From Archaeoglobales archaeon (GTDB lineage Archaea > Halobacteriota > Archaeoglobi > Archaeoglobales > Archaeoglobaceae), in NCBI GenBank assembly GCA_003663055.1, contig QMZF01000082.1, forward strand, positions 1 through 5,805: a DNA stretch of 5,805 bases, written 5' to 3'. Under the pieces are notes generated by a model. That model was not told the DNA's origin. It ran no database searches and saw only the letters and a program-made list of their open reading frames with translations. The stretch's first letter is position 1. The number at the start of each line of letters is the position of its first letter. The translations under genes were made by a program, and so were the position numbers. Of the stretch, positions 1 through 5,424 are shown piece by piece.

Positions 1-2
1 AG

Positions 3-44
3 GCAGGCAATGACCTGCAAACTCCCCACGAAGCCCTTGCGTAA
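3..44 (+). CDS. tnpB: C-terminal tail of a TnpB-type protein (IS605/IS1341 family), partial at window edge
   Basis: The third frame is open from the window edge to a TAA at 42-44 and reads AGNDLQTPHEALA. The assignment rests on position: the last codons run into the GAAGC of the right-end hairpin at 30-61. This is the usual arrangement in IS605/IS1341 elements, where the tnpB 3' end overlaps the right end and the omega RNA, and GAAGC encodes Glu-Ala. TnpB is an RNA-guided nuclease and the ancestor of Cas12. None of its catalytic RuvC residues or zinc ribbon fall inside the window, so I cannot tell whether the gene is intact. With only 13 residues visible, the call depends on the neighbouring hairpin rather than on the protein sequence. 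Confidence 0.45.
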   Translation, partial: AGNDLQTPHEALA

Positions 45-61
45 GTGAGGGGGTAGTTCAC
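30..61 (+). mobile_element. IS605/IS1341-type right end, hairpin and omega RNA 3' end
   Basis: The motif starts GAAGC and ends GTAGTTCAC. Between them is a stem of positions 34-38 (CCCTT) with 49-53 (GGGGG), which uses two G-U pairs, around a 10-nt loop. An alternative register pairs CCCT with AGGG. The layout GAAGC, stem, short loop, stem, G-T-A/G-G-T/C-TCAC is typical of the right ends of IS200/IS605-family tnpB elements in archaea and bacteria. The same 32-nt layout occurs inverted at 1175-1206 with 21 of 32 identical positions and paired changes in the stem. The element itself extends left, out of the window. The sequence right after about position 61 is the flank that would act as the guide segment of the omega RNA if the element is active. 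Confidence 0.65.
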
Positions 62-75
62 CCAGCGAAATTCTA

Positions 76-213
76 ATGAAGATAAAGTTTGAATGGTACT
101 GCAATGTTGTTAAAGAGCTAACAGATGATCCCAGAATAAATTTACACATTGTGAATAAAGAAGGCTTCAAAGAGCTGGAGAAGATATACTTTCCTAGAAT
201 TAAAATATTATAA
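76..213 (+). pseudogene. Small open frame, possible C-terminal gene remnant cut by the IS right end; product not recognised
   Basis: ATG at 76 opens a 45-codon frame ending in TAA at 211-213. It starts MKIKFEWYCNVVKEL and contains DPRINLHIVNKEGFKEL, ending YFPRIKIL. The composition is protein-like (alternating hydrophobic and charged residues), unlike the stop-rich sequence after it. The frame is also open upstream to position 49, directly out of the IS right end, and no Shine-Dalgarno or TATA box sits at a suitable distance. This fits best with the 3' remnant of a gene interrupted by the upstream element. The pattern INLHIVNKE loosely resembles the IHVVT segment near the C-terminus of archaeal minimal nucleotidyltransferases, but that is a weak resemblance. 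A short intact gene is also possible. Confidence 0.3.
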
Positions 214-373
214 AAAGTTGCTGGATTTGTTGGAGTATTATTCGATGCAGTTTGAGATTGCTTGGCTTCAAAGCAAGATTTCCTGGCTTATTTATTTTTT
301 ATTTAGAATGATATTGATTTTCTGATTGTTTCTTAAAAGAGTGAAGTTATAAAGCATAATTATAAAAGTAAAA
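214..373. other. Non-coding or decayed spacer before the exporter gene
   Basis: No convincing gene is present. A frame offset by one from the 76-213 fragment stays open from 155 to 325 and reads KKLLDLLEYYSMQFEIAWLQ near its middle. That stretch is protein-like, but it has no start signal and is not recognised, so it may be a frameshifted continuation of the same remnant. A weak inverted repeat TTGCTT/AAGCAA lies at 258-263 and 271-276. Confidence 0.3.
286..304 (+). terminator. T-rich stretch, possible archaeal terminator
   Basis: The stretch includes six consecutive T (295-300) with further T-runs on either side. Archaeal RNA polymerase commonly terminates on T-rich tracts, and this one would end plus-strand transcripts from the upstream element before the exporter promoter. 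General AT-richness of the spacer is an equally simple explanation. Confidence 0.25.
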
Positions 374-381
374 TTTTATAA
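374..381 (+). promoter_or_regulatory. TATA box for the TauE/SafE gene, leaderless transcript predicted
   Basis: TTTTATAA is centred about 28 bp before the GTG at 406, preceded by the purine-rich GTAAAA, which could serve as the TFB recognition element. No Shine-Dalgarno precedes the GTG (the bases before it are TTACAAGTTTTAA). The spacing therefore predicts a transcript beginning at or within a few bases of the start codon. A second TATA-like run lies at 361-368 and would give a leader of about 15-20 nt. Confidence 0.5.
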
Positions 382-405
382 GCAAATGGTCTTTACAAGT
401 TTTAA

Positions 406-1170
406 GTGATCAAGCTTATTCTTGCTGCAGCAATAGGCCTTCTGGTAGGAGTACTTGGTGGAATGGTTGGTTTAGTTCTTGGATCGCTTAGGCTGCCTGC
501 TGTTTATGCAGTAATTCCTTCACCCCATATAGTTGCTGGAACTGCTTTGGGAATAAACACGCTTTCAGCTTTTGTTAGTGCAGCAAAACACTGCAAGGCA
601 AAAAGAATAGACCCTTACGTCTTTATTTTTATGGGCAGTTTTTCATGGGTTGGAGCTTTTCTTGGCGGATATTTCTGTGGATTAATACCTGCAAAGATTT
701 TACTTGTGCTTATAGGATTTGTTCTTATTTATTCTGGATTAACGCTTCTTAAGGAAAAGAAAAAAAGCTCAACGGTTGAAATTACTGCAAAAAAGGTTGA
801 AAAAGGAAAGATAGCTGGAGCATCCTTTTGGGGATTTGTGGTTGGAGTGATTGGCGGAATGGTTGGATTGATACTTGGCGAATTAAGGCTGCCAATAATG
901 TTGAAAAGATTAAAAATGGACCCAAGAATTGCTGCAGGAACCAATGTAACCATTGGGTTTTTCTCGGGTTTATCAGGTTTTGCAGGGCATGTTTTACACG
1001 GTAATTACGACTTGGTTGTTTTGGTAGCGATGGGTTTAGCTTCAATGGTTGGGGCATACATTGGAGCGCATTTAACTGGTGTTGTGAAAAGAGAAACATT
1101 AACAAAAGTTATAGGAGCAACTTTGATTTTGATTGCAATCCTTTTAATAAGGAAGGGTCTTACATTGTAA
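406..1170 (+). CDS. TauE/SafE-family (DUF81) membrane exporter
   Basis: This 254-residue integral membrane protein has the usual length for the TauE/SafE family. Members export or import small sulfur or organic anions such as sulfite, sulfoacetate or taurine breakdown products; the substrate cannot be read from the sequence. Two homologous halves are clear. Residues 11-31 (GLLVGVLGGMVGLVLGSLRL then P) match residues 143-163 at 16 of 21 positions, and each is followed by an AGT segment at 44-46 and 177-179. A basic linker (KEKKK, then KKVEKGK, about 116-135) separates the halves, giving about 7-8 membrane segments in total. The start is GTG with a TATA box 28 bp upstream and no ribosome site, so it is probably leaderless. 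It converges on the pst operon, with mobile-element debris between. An IS605/IS1341-type right end begins within 5 bp of its stop, but the frame itself is intact. Confidence 0.85.
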   Translation: MIKLILAAAIGLLVGVLGGMVGLVLGSLRLPAVYAVIPSPHIVAGTALGINTLSAFVSAAKHCKAKRIDPYVFIFMGSFSWVGAFLGGYFCGLIPAKILLVLIGFVLIYSGLTLLKEKKKSSTVEITAKKVEKGKIAGASFWGFVVGVIGGMVGLILGELRLPIMLKRLKMDPRIAAGTNVTIGFFSGLSGFAGHVLHGNYDLVVLVAMGLASMVGAYIGAHLTGVVKRETLTKVIGATLILIAILLIRKGLTL

Positions 1171-1174
1171 TCAT

Positions 1175-1206
1175 GTGAGCCACTCCACGACTAAAGCTGG
1201 AGCTTC
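1175..1206 (-). mobile_element. Second IS605/IS1341-type right end, opposite orientation, without a tnpB body
   Basis: Read on the minus strand, the motif starts GAAGCTCCA, has the loop GCTTTAGTCG and ends TGGAGTGGCTCAC. The stem CTCCA/TGGAG is perfect (1183-1187 with 1198-1202) around a 10-nt loop. Length and layout equal those of the right end at 30-61. Stem pair 6-23 is C-G there and T-A here, and pair 9-20 is T-G there and A-T here, so base pairing is kept while the sequence changes. The element should extend toward higher coordinates, but only about 400 bp separate it from pstB and no tnpB-like frame exists there, so it is a deleted or non-autonomous copy. Its outer edge lies against the exporter stop codon. 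Confidence 0.68.
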
Positions 1207-1310
1207 AGCTTTTCAGCTCAGACTTTTAGGAACACAGCTCTAAGTCAGAATTTTGTGACATGGCTTACCACGCCCTGCTATGAGCTATCAGAACAGAGCT
1301 CATTTCTGAT
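1175..1310 (-). ncRNA. Possible omega-RNA-like relic upstream of the minus-strand right end
   Basis: The about 100 bases leading into the right end carry several inverted repeats. ATCAGAA/TTCTGAT pair at 1287-1293 with 1304-1310. TGAGCT/AGCTCA at 1281-1286 with 1297-1302 overlap the first pair and exclude it. GACTT/AAGTC pair at about 1221-1225 with 1242-1246. All frames here are short or stopped. The omega RNA of TnpB systems spans the end of tnpB and the right end, so a structured non-coding stretch here is expected of a relic. Whether it is transcribed is unknown. A TATA-like run (TTTAAATATAA on the minus strand, about 1325-1335) lies just upstream, but it may be ordinary AT-rich sequence. 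Confidence 0.3.
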
Positions 1311-1430
1311 GATTTTAAGACAAATTATATTTAAACCTCTACAGAACGCTTCACGAACTTTTTTATACCACTTTCCCCATTCCTCAAATGTAACTACATG
1401 AATTTCAAATGGATACAAACCAAAAGATTC
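1278..1430 (-). pseudogene. Decayed C-terminal fragment of an archaeal nucleotidyltransferase-like protein
   Basis: A 50-codon frame free of stops begins after TGA at 1431-1433 and ends with TAG at 1278-1280. It starts ESFGLYPFEIHVVTFEEWGK, continues WYKKVREAFCRGL, then loses protein character. The segment P-F-E-I-H-V-V-T-x-E-E-x-x-x-W-Y-K is what I recall from the C-terminal part of small archaeal nucleotidyltransferase-domain proteins (MNT type, often paired with HEPN partners). The catalytic GSR...D.D part is absent and the frame is closed upstream, so this cannot be a working gene. The tail after about 1340 runs into the structured sequence of the IS relic, which suggests the gene was truncated there. 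The family call rests on memory of the motif. Confidence 0.45.
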
Positions 1431-1462
1431 TCACCTTTCCATCTTTTAAACACCTTTTTAAA

Positions 1463-1484
1463 CCCCTTAAGCACTTTTAAGGGG
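1463..1484. repeat. Inverted repeat, 8-bp perfect stem
   Basis: CCCCTTAA (1463-1470) and TTAAGGGG (1477-1484) enclose the 6-nt loop GCACTT. The flanks AA before and GTT after can extend pairing around one bulged G. It lies about 110 bases past the pstB stop on that gene's strand. No run of five or more T follows on the minus strand, so it is not a standard bacterial-type terminator. It could help fold the pst mRNA 3' end or belong to an old mobile element. Confidence 0.5.
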
Positions 1485-1535
1485 GTTCAGCGGACGCAGT
1501 CTTTGATAGACATACGCCCACTTTGGAGCACATCA

Positions 1536-1561
1536 CTTCCGAAGGATAAAGCCTTCGGAAG
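1536..1561. repeat. Perfect 10-bp hairpin just downstream of pstB
   Basis: CTTCCGAAGG (1536-1545) and CCTTCGGAAG (1552-1561) pair perfectly around the 6-nt loop ATAAAG. The structure begins about 30 bases after the pstB stop on the minus strand. It could stabilise the 3' end of the pst mRNA or mark its end, although no T-run follows. The right arm also starts a second, weaker hairpin (GAAGCT 1558-1563 with AGCTTC 1570-1575), and the two cannot form together. Read on the minus strand, the loop region GGCTTTATC resembles the GCTTTAG loop of the right end at 1175-1206, so an old IS605/IS1341 end is another possibility. Confidence 0.55.
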
Positions 1562-1591
1562 CTCTACAAAGCTTCAATCTCTCATCAATTC

Positions 1592-2344
1592 TCATCCAAC
1601 CCTCCCCATGAGATATCTTTTGGTCAACTCACTTTTCGGCTTCTCAAAAACTTTCTCGGTCTTTCCAACCTCTACCAGTTCTCCGAGATATAGAAAAGCC
1701 ACGTAGTCGCTCACTCTTGCCGCTTGGGCCGATGAATGTGTAACAATTACAATAGTGTACTCTTCTCTCAGCTTATTGATTAAATCTTCTATTTTCTCCA
1801 TCGCAACTGGATCTAGACTTGCTGTAGGTTCATCCATTAGCAGAACTTCAGGCTTCACAGCTAGAGTTCTTGCTATACATAGCCTCTGCTGTTGTCCACC
1901 ACTTAATGCTGATGCGGGTTCGTGAATCCTATCCTTTACCTCATCCCACAGTGCTGCTTTCCTTAACGCCCACTTTACAGTCTTATGCAACTCTTTTTTT
2001 GATTTAACTAGACCATTCAGCTTCAAACCAAGAGCGACATTGTCAAATATGCTCATGTGTGGAAATGGATTGGGATGCTGGAACACCATTCCGATTTTTC
2101 TTCTAACTTCGATTGGACTCATGTCGTAAACACTTTTGCCGTAAAGTTTAACATCTCCTTCCACTCTTGCGTTGGGATTGAGCTCTAAAAGTCTGTTGAA
2201 GGATCTGAGCAGAGTCGACTTTCCGCATCCGCTTGGCCCCATTATCGCGAATACGACATTCTTGGGTATCTTCAGATTCACGTTGTTTATCACCTTTTTC
2301 TGCCCGTAATATGCGCAGAGATTTACAGTTTCAATTGCTATCAT
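1592..2344 (-). CDS. pstB: Phosphate ABC transporter ATP-binding protein PstB
   Basis: This 250-residue cytoplasmic ATPase drives phosphate import through PstC-PstA. All ABC motifs are present: aromatic A-loop at Tyr12-Tyr13, Walker [10 protein letters not shown] (36-44), Q-loop Gln89 in FQHPNPFP, signature LSGGQ (147-151), Walker B VLLMDE (167-172), D-loop SLD (176-178) and switch His203. The PstB-specific tail [20 protein letters not shown] followed by GELVE and MGRVG is recognisable; most bacterial PstB proteins have MQQ where this one has SAQ. Length is normal for the family (about 250). The ATG overlaps the pstA stop as ATGA and is preceded by a very strong ribosome site, so the start is secure. 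It is the last gene of the operon. phoU, which frequently comes next, is absent here. Confidence 0.96.
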   Translation of the reverse strand: MIAIETVNLCAYYGQKKVINNVNLKIPKNVVFAIMGPSGCGKSTLLRSFNRLLELNPNARVEGDVKLYGKSVYDMSPIEVRRKIGMVFQHPNPFPHMSIFDNVALGLKLNGLVKSKKELHKTVKWALRKAALWDEVKDRIHEPASALSGGQQQRLCIARTLAVKPEVLLMDEPTASLDPVAMEKIEDLINKLREEYTIVIVTHSSAQAARVSDYVAFLYLGELVEVGKTEKVFEKPKSELTKRYLMGRVG

Positions 2345-3177
2345 AGTTTTACCTCCTTCAAGCTAAGTCTCAGCGGTAGAAATATCGCCAGAAATATCAG
2401 CATGAGAACTAATGATGCACCCCAAGCGATTTCATGGTAGTTTTCATAAGGTTGCTGGACGAGGTTGTATATCAAGAGAGATATCGCTCCAACAGGTCTG
2501 TCGACACCAGCAAAGTAAATCCTGTTCGCCCCACCAGCTGTGAATAGTAAGGGGGCCGTTTCGCCAGCAACCTTAGCCATTCCAATTAGCATACCTGTCA
2601 CAATTCCTTTCTTTGCCATTCTCGCAAGAACTCTGAAAACGACCTTAAACCTTGTCAATCCCAAACCGAATGCAGCTTCACGGTACATGAAGGGAATACT
2701 TTTAAGTGCTTCCTCTGTGTAAACTGTAACATACGGCATCATGACGATGGCAAGGGCAAGAGCTCCTGCAATGGCAGAGTATCTACCCATCGGGATTACC
2801 AGAATCTGCATGACGAAGAGCCCAACAAGTATGGTCGGAAACTCCATCATTATCGTTAGAAGTACCCTCGCTAACCTTCCAAAGATGCTCTCTGGATATT
2901 CAGCTGCATAAACTCCCGTCATCACAGCTATGGGTAAGCCTATAAGCGAGGCAAGGAAAGTGAGAATGAAAGTCCCTAAAATTGCTGGCCCTATACCTCC
3001 TAACCCATCACCTGGAGGCGCAAGGGTACCAAAAAGGAACTTGAAACCACCCTTTAGCAGTACAGGCAAGCCTTCTACTACAACACTGTAAATTATATGA
3101 AACAACGGCAGAATTGTTAAAACAGCGATAATTGCAATTCCGAATAGGAAGAACTTCTCTTTAAAATCTCTGGGCAT
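2341..3177 (-). CDS. pstA: Phosphate ABC transporter permease PstA
   Basis: This 278-residue membrane permease pairs with PstC to form the phosphate channel. A first membrane segment at about residues 9-33 is followed by an external loop and then the binding-protein-dependent transport domain, with about five more segments. The cytoplasmic EAA loop that docks PstB is [11 protein letters not shown] (166-176), preceded by [12 protein letters not shown]. The family motif [14 protein letters not shown] is at 201-214. Length is close to the family norm (about 280-300). The ATG is supported by AGGTGGT 6 nt upstream. The gene overlaps the end of pstC by 17 nt and the start of pstB by 4 nt, so the three are translationally linked. 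Confidence 0.94.
   Translation of the reverse strand: MPRDFKEKFFLFGIAIIAVLTILPLFHIIYSVVVEGLPVLLKGGFKFLFGTLAPPGDGLGGIGPAILGTFILTFLASLIGLPIAVMTGVYAAEYPESIFGRLARVLLTIMMEFPTILVGLFVMQILVIPMGRYSAIAGALALAIVMMPYVTVYTEEALKSIPFMYREAAFGLGLTRFKVVFRVLARMAKKGIVTGMLIGMAKVAGETAPLLFTAGGANRIYFAGVDRPVGAISLLIYNLVQQPYENYHEIAWGASLVLMLIFLAIFLPLRLSLKEVKL
2351..2358 (-). promoter_or_regulatory. Strong Shine-Dalgarno of pstB
   Basis: AAGGAGGT on the minus strand lies 6 nt before the pstB ATG, within the 3' end of pstA. It is the best ribosome site in the window and suggests that the ATPase is translated independently at a high rate. Confidence 0.85.
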
Positions 3178-4093
3178 GGGAGTACCACCTCTTCAGTATG
3201 ATCAAACTACCTATGTTAACAGCGAGCCCTATTATGAAGAGGAAGAATCCAGCAGCGAAGAGTGCGCTTACCATATATCCGTAGATGAACGCATTTCCGA
3301 ACTGATTTGCGATGAGAGAGGAGATCGTATAGCCGGGAGCAAACAGACTTGGGTGTATGTTGAACGCATTTCCTACAACTAGGCTTACAGCGACAGTCTC
3401 TCCTATAGCCCTTCCAAAGGCAAGCAGAATGCCAGCTATAATTGCGGGTTTTATGTAGCTAAGTAGAATTTTCGTGGCCTCGTATCTTGTGGCTCCAAGG
3501 CTGAATGCAGCCTCTCTGTAAGTGAAAGGAACCATCCTGTATGCTTCCCTTATGATCGAGGATGCGAAAGGCGTAACCATTACTCCAAGAAGAACTCCTG
3601 CGGCGAGGAAACTATATCCTCCTGCAGGTTCAAATGAGAACAGTGGGATAAAGCCAAGATGTTTGTGGAGGGGATACATAACGTAGTCCCTGAGCATTGG
3701 GACAAGCACGAAAGCCCCCCATATGCCGTAAATTATTGTTGGCAAACCAGCCATGATATCTGTCGTAACTATCAAAGGCTCTTTAATCTTTTGAGGAGCG
3801 TAATCGATAACAAAGACGGCAAATCCTATGGAAAGTGGAAGAGCTATTAGCACTGCAAGAACCGAAGTGTAAACACTACCGTATATAGCTGCAAGAACGC
3901 CATAGAATTCTTCATCAGGATTATTTTCTGCTGCTTTCCATATATTCGTTGTGTAGATTTGAGGACCTTCCTTCTGGAAAATAGGAACTGATACAGCTAA
4001 ATAGGTTACAATCATAAGGGCAAATATGCTGAAGATGAGGATGCAAAAAGGAAGAAGAGAAATTCTAAATGTGTCTACTTTTTGCATAACCAC
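3161..4093 (-). CDS. pstC: Phosphate ABC transporter permease PstC
   Basis: This 310-residue membrane permease is the partner of PstA. A long N-terminal membrane segment (about 11-36) is followed by an external loop of some 30 residues and the transport domain, with segments near 70-95, 107-132, 160-181, 214-240 and 275-300. The EAA loop is REAAFSLGATR (193-203), preceded by REAYRMVPFTY. The family motif GRAIGETVAVSLVVGN begins at 227. Length is normal (about 300-320). Two starts are possible: GTG at 4093, which shares its G with the pstS stop (TAGTG), or ATG at 4087, two codons in. Neither has a clear Shine-Dalgarno, so initiation probably depends on ribosomes finishing pstS. I keep GTG but consider ATG about equally likely. 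Confidence 0.94.
   Translation of the reverse strand: MVMQKVDTFRISLLPFCILIFSIFALMIVTYLAVSVPIFQKEGPQIYTTNIWKAAENNPDEEFYGVLAAIYGSVYTSVLAVLIALPLSIGFAVFVIDYAPQKIKEPLIVTTDIMAGLPTIIYGIWGAFVLVPMLRDYVMYPLHKHLGFIPLFSFEPAGGYSFLAAGVLLGVMVTPFASSIIREAYRMVPFTYREAAFSLGATRYEATKILLSYIKPAIIAGILLAFGRAIGETVAVSLVVGNAFNIHPSLFAPGYTISSLIANQFGNAFIYGYMVSALFAAGFFLFIIGLAVNIGSLIILKRWYSHAQRF
3184..3190 (-). promoter_or_regulatory. Shine-Dalgarno of pstA
   Basis: AGGTGGT on the minus strand sits 6 nt before the pstA ATG and inside the pstC coding region. It decides the start at 3177 and explains how pstA can be translated despite overlapping pstC. Confidence 0.65.
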
Positions 4094-5157
4094 TAAATTT
4101 CTGCAATCAACTTGGATGTTACATCCTCTGGAAGACCGACATATCCCTGCACGATGTTTTCAGACTTCTGTCCCTCTGTCAGAATCCACTTGGCGAAATC
4201 TTTTATTGTCTTTTCCTTTGCCTCGTTCTCATACTTCTCCCATATCACTATGTGGCTGAAAGCAACAATCGGATAGGATTTTTCTCCACTGGCATACAAC
4301 AGAGCTTTCAGATCTTCCTTGTAACCCTCCCGTGGTGGGGGTATATTCACACTTACCCTTGAAACTGCAAATTTGATTGTCTCCTCATTAGCTGTAACAA
4401 AGTTTCCAGCTTTGTTCTTGAGCGCAATCATTGGGAAATTCTCTTTTAGTGCATAAGATAACTCAACGTATCCAATCGAATATAAATTCTGCTTGACGGC
4501 TGTAGCAACACCTTGATTACCTTTGCCGCCAACACCTCTTCCAAGCTTGTCGACTGGCCAGTCCACAGTCTTACCAGCTCCAACTTTTTCAGCCCACTCA
4601 TCGCTGACAAGACTCAGATATGTTGTAAAAATCTTCGTCGTTCCGCTCGAATCACTCCTGTGCACAACCAAGATCTTTTCGTGAGGTAGATTTATCTCAG
4701 AATTGAGTTGTTTTATCGCAGGGTTGTCCCAGTATTCAATTTCTCCAATAAAGATCTTTGCAAGCGTTTTTCCATCGAGCTTTAAGTTCTCAACACCGGG
4801 GAGATTGTAAATCACAACAACAGCACCCACTATTATCGGAAACTGAAGTGGCTGCCCCCTCTTTTTTAACTCATTCCACAAACTCTCGCTGAGTGGCGGA
4901 TCACTGCATGCAAAATCAACAAGACCTTGTTTGAAATCGTTCTGCCCACCTCCGCTGCCCTTTCCTGTGTACTCTATCTGAACTTTTGGATTCTGCTTAG
5001 TATAGACGTCTATCCACTTCTCAAGCTGTGGTTGCGGAAAAGTTGCCCCGCTACCAACGATAATGACTTTATTTAGTTGAGTCTTCTGAGTTTGAATGCA
5101 TCCAGCAAACACTACAGCTATTAGGGCTAAAGTCGTCAACACAAACAACTTTTTCAT
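4093..5157 (-). CDS. pstS: Phosphate-binding lipoprotein PstS
   Basis: This 354-residue extracytoplasmic phosphate-binding protein is the first gene of the operon. The N-terminus is a lipoprotein signal: MKK, a hydrophobic core, then the lipobox VFAGC with Cys20 as the anchor, so it is held on the outer face of the membrane. Phosphate-site motifs are in the expected order: GSGATFP (35-41), GKGSGGGQ (65-72), DFACSDPPLSE (81-91) and HRSDSSGTT (166-174). These correspond to the known PstS ligand loops contributing Ser, Thr, Asp and Arg contacts. FIGEIEYWDNPAI (136-148) is also characteristic. Length is normal for archaeal PstS. The ATG at 5157 begins right at the signal peptide; it has no Shine-Dalgarno but does have a TATA box 24-30 bp upstream. 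Confidence 0.95.
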   Translation of the reverse strand: MKKLFVLTTLALIAVVFAGCIQTQKTQLNKVIIVGSGATFPQPQLEKWIDVYTKQNPKVQIEYTGKGSGGGQNDFKQGLVDFACSDPPLSESLWNELKKRGQPLQFPIIVGAVVVIYNLPGVENLKLDGKTLAKIFIGEIEYWDNPAIKQLNSEINLPHEKILVVHRSDSSGTTKIFTTYLSLVSDEWAEKVGAGKTVDWPVDKLGRGVGGKGNQGVATAVKQNLYSIGYVELSYALKENFPMIALKNKAGNFVTANEETIKFAVSRVSVNIPPPREGYKEDLKALLYASGEKSYPIVAFSHIVIWEKYENEAKEKTIKDFAKWILTEGQKSENIVQGYVGLPEDVTSKLIAEI

Positions 5158-5180
5158 ACTTCAAAACGTTATGTATATGA

Positions 5181-5187
5181 TATATAT
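5181..5187 (-). promoter_or_regulatory. TATA box of the pst operon, leaderless or short-leader transcript predicted
   Basis: TATATAT on the minus strand lies 24-30 bp before the pstS ATG, with an A-run just upstream that could serve as the TFB site. The bases before the start (AACGTTTTGAAGT) hold no good Shine-Dalgarno, which suits a leaderless or near-leaderless mRNA. The surrounding 5161-5236 is very AT-rich, so the exact box is uncertain. I see no clear palindromic operator for a phosphate regulator. Confidence 0.5.
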
Positions 5188-5280
5188 TTTTTATCTAATT
5201 AAAATATAAAATATTAATATCAATATATAGACTTATACATCTCATTTACATTCCTTATTTCTCTTGCACTTTTTATCCCT

Positions 5281-5424
5281 CACAAGCGCCAAAATTGATG
5301 AGGATCGGTTTTGATCATTTACAAAGATATTTTGGTTCTTACGGTGTAAGAATAGAGATAATTGAGGGAACATAGAAGAGCTATTTTGAATGGAAAACTC
5401 TCTCGGAAGTTTAAAAATAATTGA
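5281..5424 (+). pseudogene. tnpA: Fragment of IS607-type serine recombinase (TnpA)
   Basis: From 5298 the frame reads MRIGFDHLQRYFGSYGVRIE then IIEGT, and stops at TAG 5373-5375. Known IS607 TnpA proteins have a segment of the form YKDRLxRxGFxxLxxxFxxxGVxIxVIE in the recombinase domain, and this matches closely. Just before it, another frame gives H-K-R (5281-5289), as expected for the degraded Y-K-D-R. After the stop, K-S-Y-F-E continues the family pattern, and a further frame shift gives GKLSRKFKN, like the G-K-L-Y-G-x-R-x-x-K region. The catalytic N-terminal serine part and much of the C-terminus are missing. The copy is dead: at least three frame changes and several stops. Confidence 0.6.

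Noticed and set aside
729..1105. Two minus-strand open frames inside the exporter gene
   Set aside because: Both lie wholly antisense to an intact membrane-protein gene. Their composition (runs of Phe, Pro, Gln, Leu) is what the reverse of hydrophobic codons produces.
1463..1484. Bacterial-style intrinsic terminator for pst
   Set aside because: The stem is good, but no T-run follows on the minus strand, so it is listed only as an inverted repeat.
1398..1706. A 102-codon plus-strand open frame
   Set aside because: It runs antisense through the two hairpins and into the 3' end of pstB, has no ribosome or promoter signal, and its product is low in complexity and unlike known proteins.
3176..4259. 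Several short plus-strand frames within the pst genes
   Set aside because: They are antisense shadows of well-supported pstC and pstS coding sequence.
5161..5236. Very AT-rich stretch as a possible replication origin
   Set aside because: No repeated origin-box-like elements or neighbouring replication gene were seen. A promoter for pstS explains the AT-richness.
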